Part shown: positions 6,432-8,254 of the stretch, piece after piece | Layout: the number at the start of each line of letters is the position of its first letter | How positions within the stretch are numbered: the first letter of the stretch is position 1 | Origin: DAOSWM01 sp035380045 | GTDB lineage: Bacteria > Bacteroidota > Bacteroidia > Bacteroidales > Tenuifilaceae | DNA: 8,254 nucleotides | Assembly: GCA_035380045.1 (NCBI GenBank) | Contig: DAOSWM010000105.1 | Span: 1 to 8,254 of the forward strand | Direction of reading: 5' to 3' | Notes under the pieces: generated by a model | Seen by the model: the letters and a program-made list of their open reading frames with translations, nothing else | The model's database searches: none | What the model was told of the DNA's origin: nothing | Position numbers and translations under genes: made by a program

Positions 6432-7682
6432 ACTCAATAAATGTAGCCTAAGCATATTTAATGCTGATATTGAACTTCTTATAATATTCCGTTCTCTGTC
6501 GTTACCAAATTTGAACAATTTACTTTCGGTAAAATTCCTTGAAGAAATCGCAACCCAGATTGTACCAACTGGTTTTGCTTGGGTTCCTCCTGTGGGACCC
6601 GCTATACCCGAAGTGGCTATAGAATAGTCGGAATTCATTAGTTTTCTCACTCCTACAGCCATGCTTTCTACCACTTGCTTACTTACCGCTCCATGCTCCT
6701 CGATAAGTTTGGCGTTTACGCCAAGCACTTCTTCCTTTACTTTGTTGGAATATGCAACCACCGAACCATTAAAAAATGCTGATGACCCAGGTATTGAAGT
6801 TATTAAATGTGAAATATTTCCTCCTGTGCAACTTTCGGCTAACGCTAAAGTAGAATTGGAGTTTTTGAGGAGATTGGCCACAACCAAGGCCATGGTATCG
6901 TTATCGTAACCAAAAATATTATCGGGAATAATTGCCTTCAACTTTTCAATTTGTTCATAAATCACTTTATGAATTAACTCCTTGTTATTGCCTGTTGAAG
7001 AGAGTCTTAACCTTATTGAATTAGGACTGGGGAGGTATGCTAAACTAATACTCTTTGGAAGATTCGATTCCCATTCAGAGATTTTATCGGCCAAGAATGA
7101 CTCGGGAAGCCCAAAGGTGTGAACTGTTTTATGCACAATAACAATCTCGGTACTTTGTGATAACAGTCGTGGAATTACATGGTTTTCCATTATCGATTTC
7201 ATTTCGAAAGGTACGCCTGGCATCGAAACAAGCACTGAATCACCATGCTTGAACCACATGCCTGGTGCGGTACCAAGAGGATTATCGAGTACCTCGCACC
7301 TATCGGGAACATCTGCCTGCATTTCGTTGAGTCGTGTCAACGGCAACCCTCTTGAGGAGAAAAGATTTTTAATTCTCTCCAAAGTAGGCTGGTGAGTGGT
7401 TAGCTCACAATCAAATAATTCACAAAGTGCAAGTTTGGTAACATCATCGGATGTTGGTCCTAACCCACCCGTTACTAGCACTAGGTTAAACTTGTTAAGC
7501 AATTCATTTACAACGGAAATGATTGTACTATTTTCATCGGGTATTGAAGTAATAAGTTGAACGTTAACACCCGCTTCGTTAAGCTTTTGTGCAATCCACG
7601 CGGAATTTGTATCAATTATCTGTCCGATAAGTATTTCCTGTCCTATGGTTAAAATGGCTGCATTCATTGTGTTTAATTTCAT
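6426..7682 (-). CDS. cinA: CinA family protein: nicotinamide-nucleotide amidase with MoCF-like domain
   Basis: This is a full-length, two-domain CinA of 418 residues. The N-terminal molybdopterin-binding-like domain (about 6-175) shows TIGQEILIGQ, TGGLGPTSDD (71-80), NPLGTAPGM and MPGVPFEM; in characterised CinA proteins this part has ADP-ribose pyrophosphatase activity. The C-terminal PncC domain (about 265-415) has AESCTGG (282-288) with the likely catalytic Ser284, YSNKVK (311-316) and TSGIAGPTGG (357-366), and is expected to deamidate nicotinamide mononucleotide to nicotinate mononucleotide for NAD recycling. The name comes from competence induction in Streptococcus; no competence role is implied here. 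Two starts are possible: the ATG at 7682, one base after the upstream stop codon, or the in-frame ATG at 7667, which aligns better with the usual MxAAIxTIG start. The family typically has TIGDEIL, whereas this one has Gln15. Confidence 0.95.
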   Translation of the reverse strand: MKLNTMNAAILTIGQEILIGQIIDTNSAWIAQKLNEAGVNVQLITSIPDENSTIISVVNELLNKFNLVLVTGGLGPTSDDVTKLALCELFDCELTTHQPTLERIKNLFSSRGLPLTRLNEMQADVPDRCEVLDNPLGTAPGMWFKHGDSVLVSMPGVPFEMKSIMENHVIPRLLSQSTEIVIVHKTVHTFGLPESFLADKISEWESNLPKSISLAYLPSPNSIRLRLSSTGNNKELIHKVIYEQIEKLKAIIPDNIFGYDNDTMALVVANLLKNSNSTLALAESCTGGNISHLITSIPGSSAFFNGSVVAYSNKVKEEVLGVNAKLIEEHGAVSKQVVESMAVGVRKLMNSDYSIATSGIAGPTGGTQAKPVGTIWVAISSRNFTESKLFKFGNDRERNIIRSSISALNMLRLHLLSR

Positions 7683-7683
7683 G

Positions 7684-8142
7684 CTATTCTACATCCTCCT
7701 TCAGCATAATTTCCTGAGGATTTTCTGGTAAGTACATAATTGTAACTTTATCACCAACACTATGGTTGTTGTAGAATGTTGAGTTAACTCTTATTTCAGT
7801 TTCAAAATACTCACCCATAATACCTGATGCACTTCCAAGATTTATTCTATATTTCCCTGTGCTATCCCTTTCAATAACCTTCCCCATAGAGACAGGTTTT
7901 TCTTTAGTGGGTTGAGAAAAATAGGTTAAACTAACATAATACTTGTTCCGCCTTACTTGATCGGTGGTGGCAATACGCTGAAAACCTCTTTTTTGCGTAA
8001 GTTTCTGAATAGTTGCTGTTGTTTCAATTCCCTTTGCTTTAAAAAGTTTAACTCTGCGATATTGTATGTATATACTTACAGAAATGGCAATTAGCGCAAT
8101 AGAAATAAAAATTGCCAATGAAATCAGGGCTGTTTTGTTCAT
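7684..8142 (-). CDS. Membrane-anchored protein of unknown function, DUF3592-like
   Basis: I do not recognise this 152-residue protein as a named gene. An uncleaved-looking hydrophobic segment at about residues 5-27 (ALISLAIFISIALIAISVSIYI) is followed by RRVKLFKAKG, suggesting a single N-terminal membrane anchor with a positive cytoplasmic edge. The rest is soluble and rich in predicted beta strands. The tail VGDKVTIMYLPENPQEIML resembles the closing motif of DUF3592-type domains (GdxVxVxYxPxNP), a family of unknown function; that match is by eye. Its stop codon is one base before the first cinA ATG, so the two are likely co-transcribed and possibly translationally coupled. Upstream it is only 40 bases from the tRNA-Thr gene on the same strand, leaving little room for a promoter, so it may be read through from the tRNA transcript. 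Confidence 0.8.
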   Translation of the reverse strand: MNKTALISLAIFISIALIAISVSIYIQYRRVKLFKAKGIETTATIQKLTQKRGFQRIATTDQVRRNKYYVSLTYFSQPTKEKPVSMGKVIERDSTGKYRINLGSASGIMGEYFETEIRVNSTFYNNHSVGDKVTIMYLPENPQEIMLKEDVE

Positions 8143-8182
8143 TTTTTCGAAACTATTGATTTCAAAAGGAAGGGGAAATTCG

Positions 8183-8254
8183 AGCCTCTCATGGGACTCG
8201 AACCCACGACCTGCTCATTACGAATGAGCTGCTCTACCAGCTGAGCTAAAGAGG
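8183..8254 (-). tRNA. tRNA-Thr (anticodon CGT), missing its first base at the window edge
   Basis: The reverse complement folds as a complete cloverleaf. It has acceptor stem CCTCTT with GAGAGGC, D arm GCTC-AGCTGGTA-GAGC, anticodon arm GCTCA-TTCGTAA-TGAGC, variable loop AGGTC and T arm GTGGG-TTCGAGT-CCCAT. The anticodon is CGT, which reads ACG threonine codons. The expected first base (G1, pairing with C72) lies just outside the window, so 72 of 73 bases are present. The discriminator is T at 8183 and the next bases are CGA, so CCA is not encoded and must be added after transcription. Confidence 0.97.

Noticed and set aside
6415..6909. Plus-strand frames of 70 and 82 codons opposite cinA
   Set aside because: They are antisense to the conserved PncC domain; no independent coding signal is seen.
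7693..7701. AAGGAGG upstream of cinA as a ribosome binding site
   Set aside because: It is 12 bases or more from the first possible cinA ATG and falls in the coding region of the preceding gene (Lys-Glu-Asp codons).
8143..8182. Promoter for the small membrane protein
   Set aside because: A TCCTTTTG resembles a -7 box, but the matching -33 position falls inside the tRNA gene and shows no TTG.

Overview
This window looks like a core-genome stretch of a Bacteroidota bacterium, most likely of the Bacteroidales type. The evidence is a DUF4295 (bL38-like) mini-gene next to rpmB and rpmG, start codons without usable Shine-Dalgarno sequences, AT-rich intergenic DNA, possible TTG/TAnnTTTG-style promoters, and a tRNA gene with no encoded CCA. 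I see no mobile element, CRISPR array, toxin-antitoxin pair, phage gene or anomalous island. I did not find a convincing new biological system here.

Layout. Bases 106-3271 are on the plus strand: clpC (an AAA+ unfoldase of the ClpCP protease), a strong intrinsic terminator, then tpx (a thiol peroxidase). Everything from 3317 to the right end is on the minus strand. Read in the direction of transcription, from the right edge inward, this is: tRNA-Thr(CGT), a small one-membrane-span protein of unknown function, cinA (1 bp away), a 111-bp gap with a candidate promoter, the ribosomal cluster rpmB-rpmG-DUF4295 (gaps of 11 and 9 bp), a 19-bp perfect hairpin, ftsY (SRP receptor) and rimO (methylthiotransferase for ribosomal protein uS12). 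The tpx and rimO genes converge, and the tpx terminator hairpin reaches into the end of rimO. No gene-free stretch exceeds about 110 bases.

How the genes fit together. The minus-strand block is translation-centred: large-subunit proteins bL28, bL33 and the bL38-like protein, the receptor that brings ribosomes to the membrane, and an enzyme that modifies small-subunit protein uS12. The plus-strand pair concerns protein quality control (ClpC) and peroxide defence (Tpx), each apparently its own transcription unit. CinA links to NAD-nucleotide recycling (NMN deamidase).

The points most worth a second look are the 52-codon DUF4295 gene, which a length-filtered gene finder would miss; a perfect 13-base palindrome on the candidate clpC -33 element; the large symmetric hairpin between the ribosomal cluster and ftsY; and the uncharacterised membrane protein coupled to cinA.
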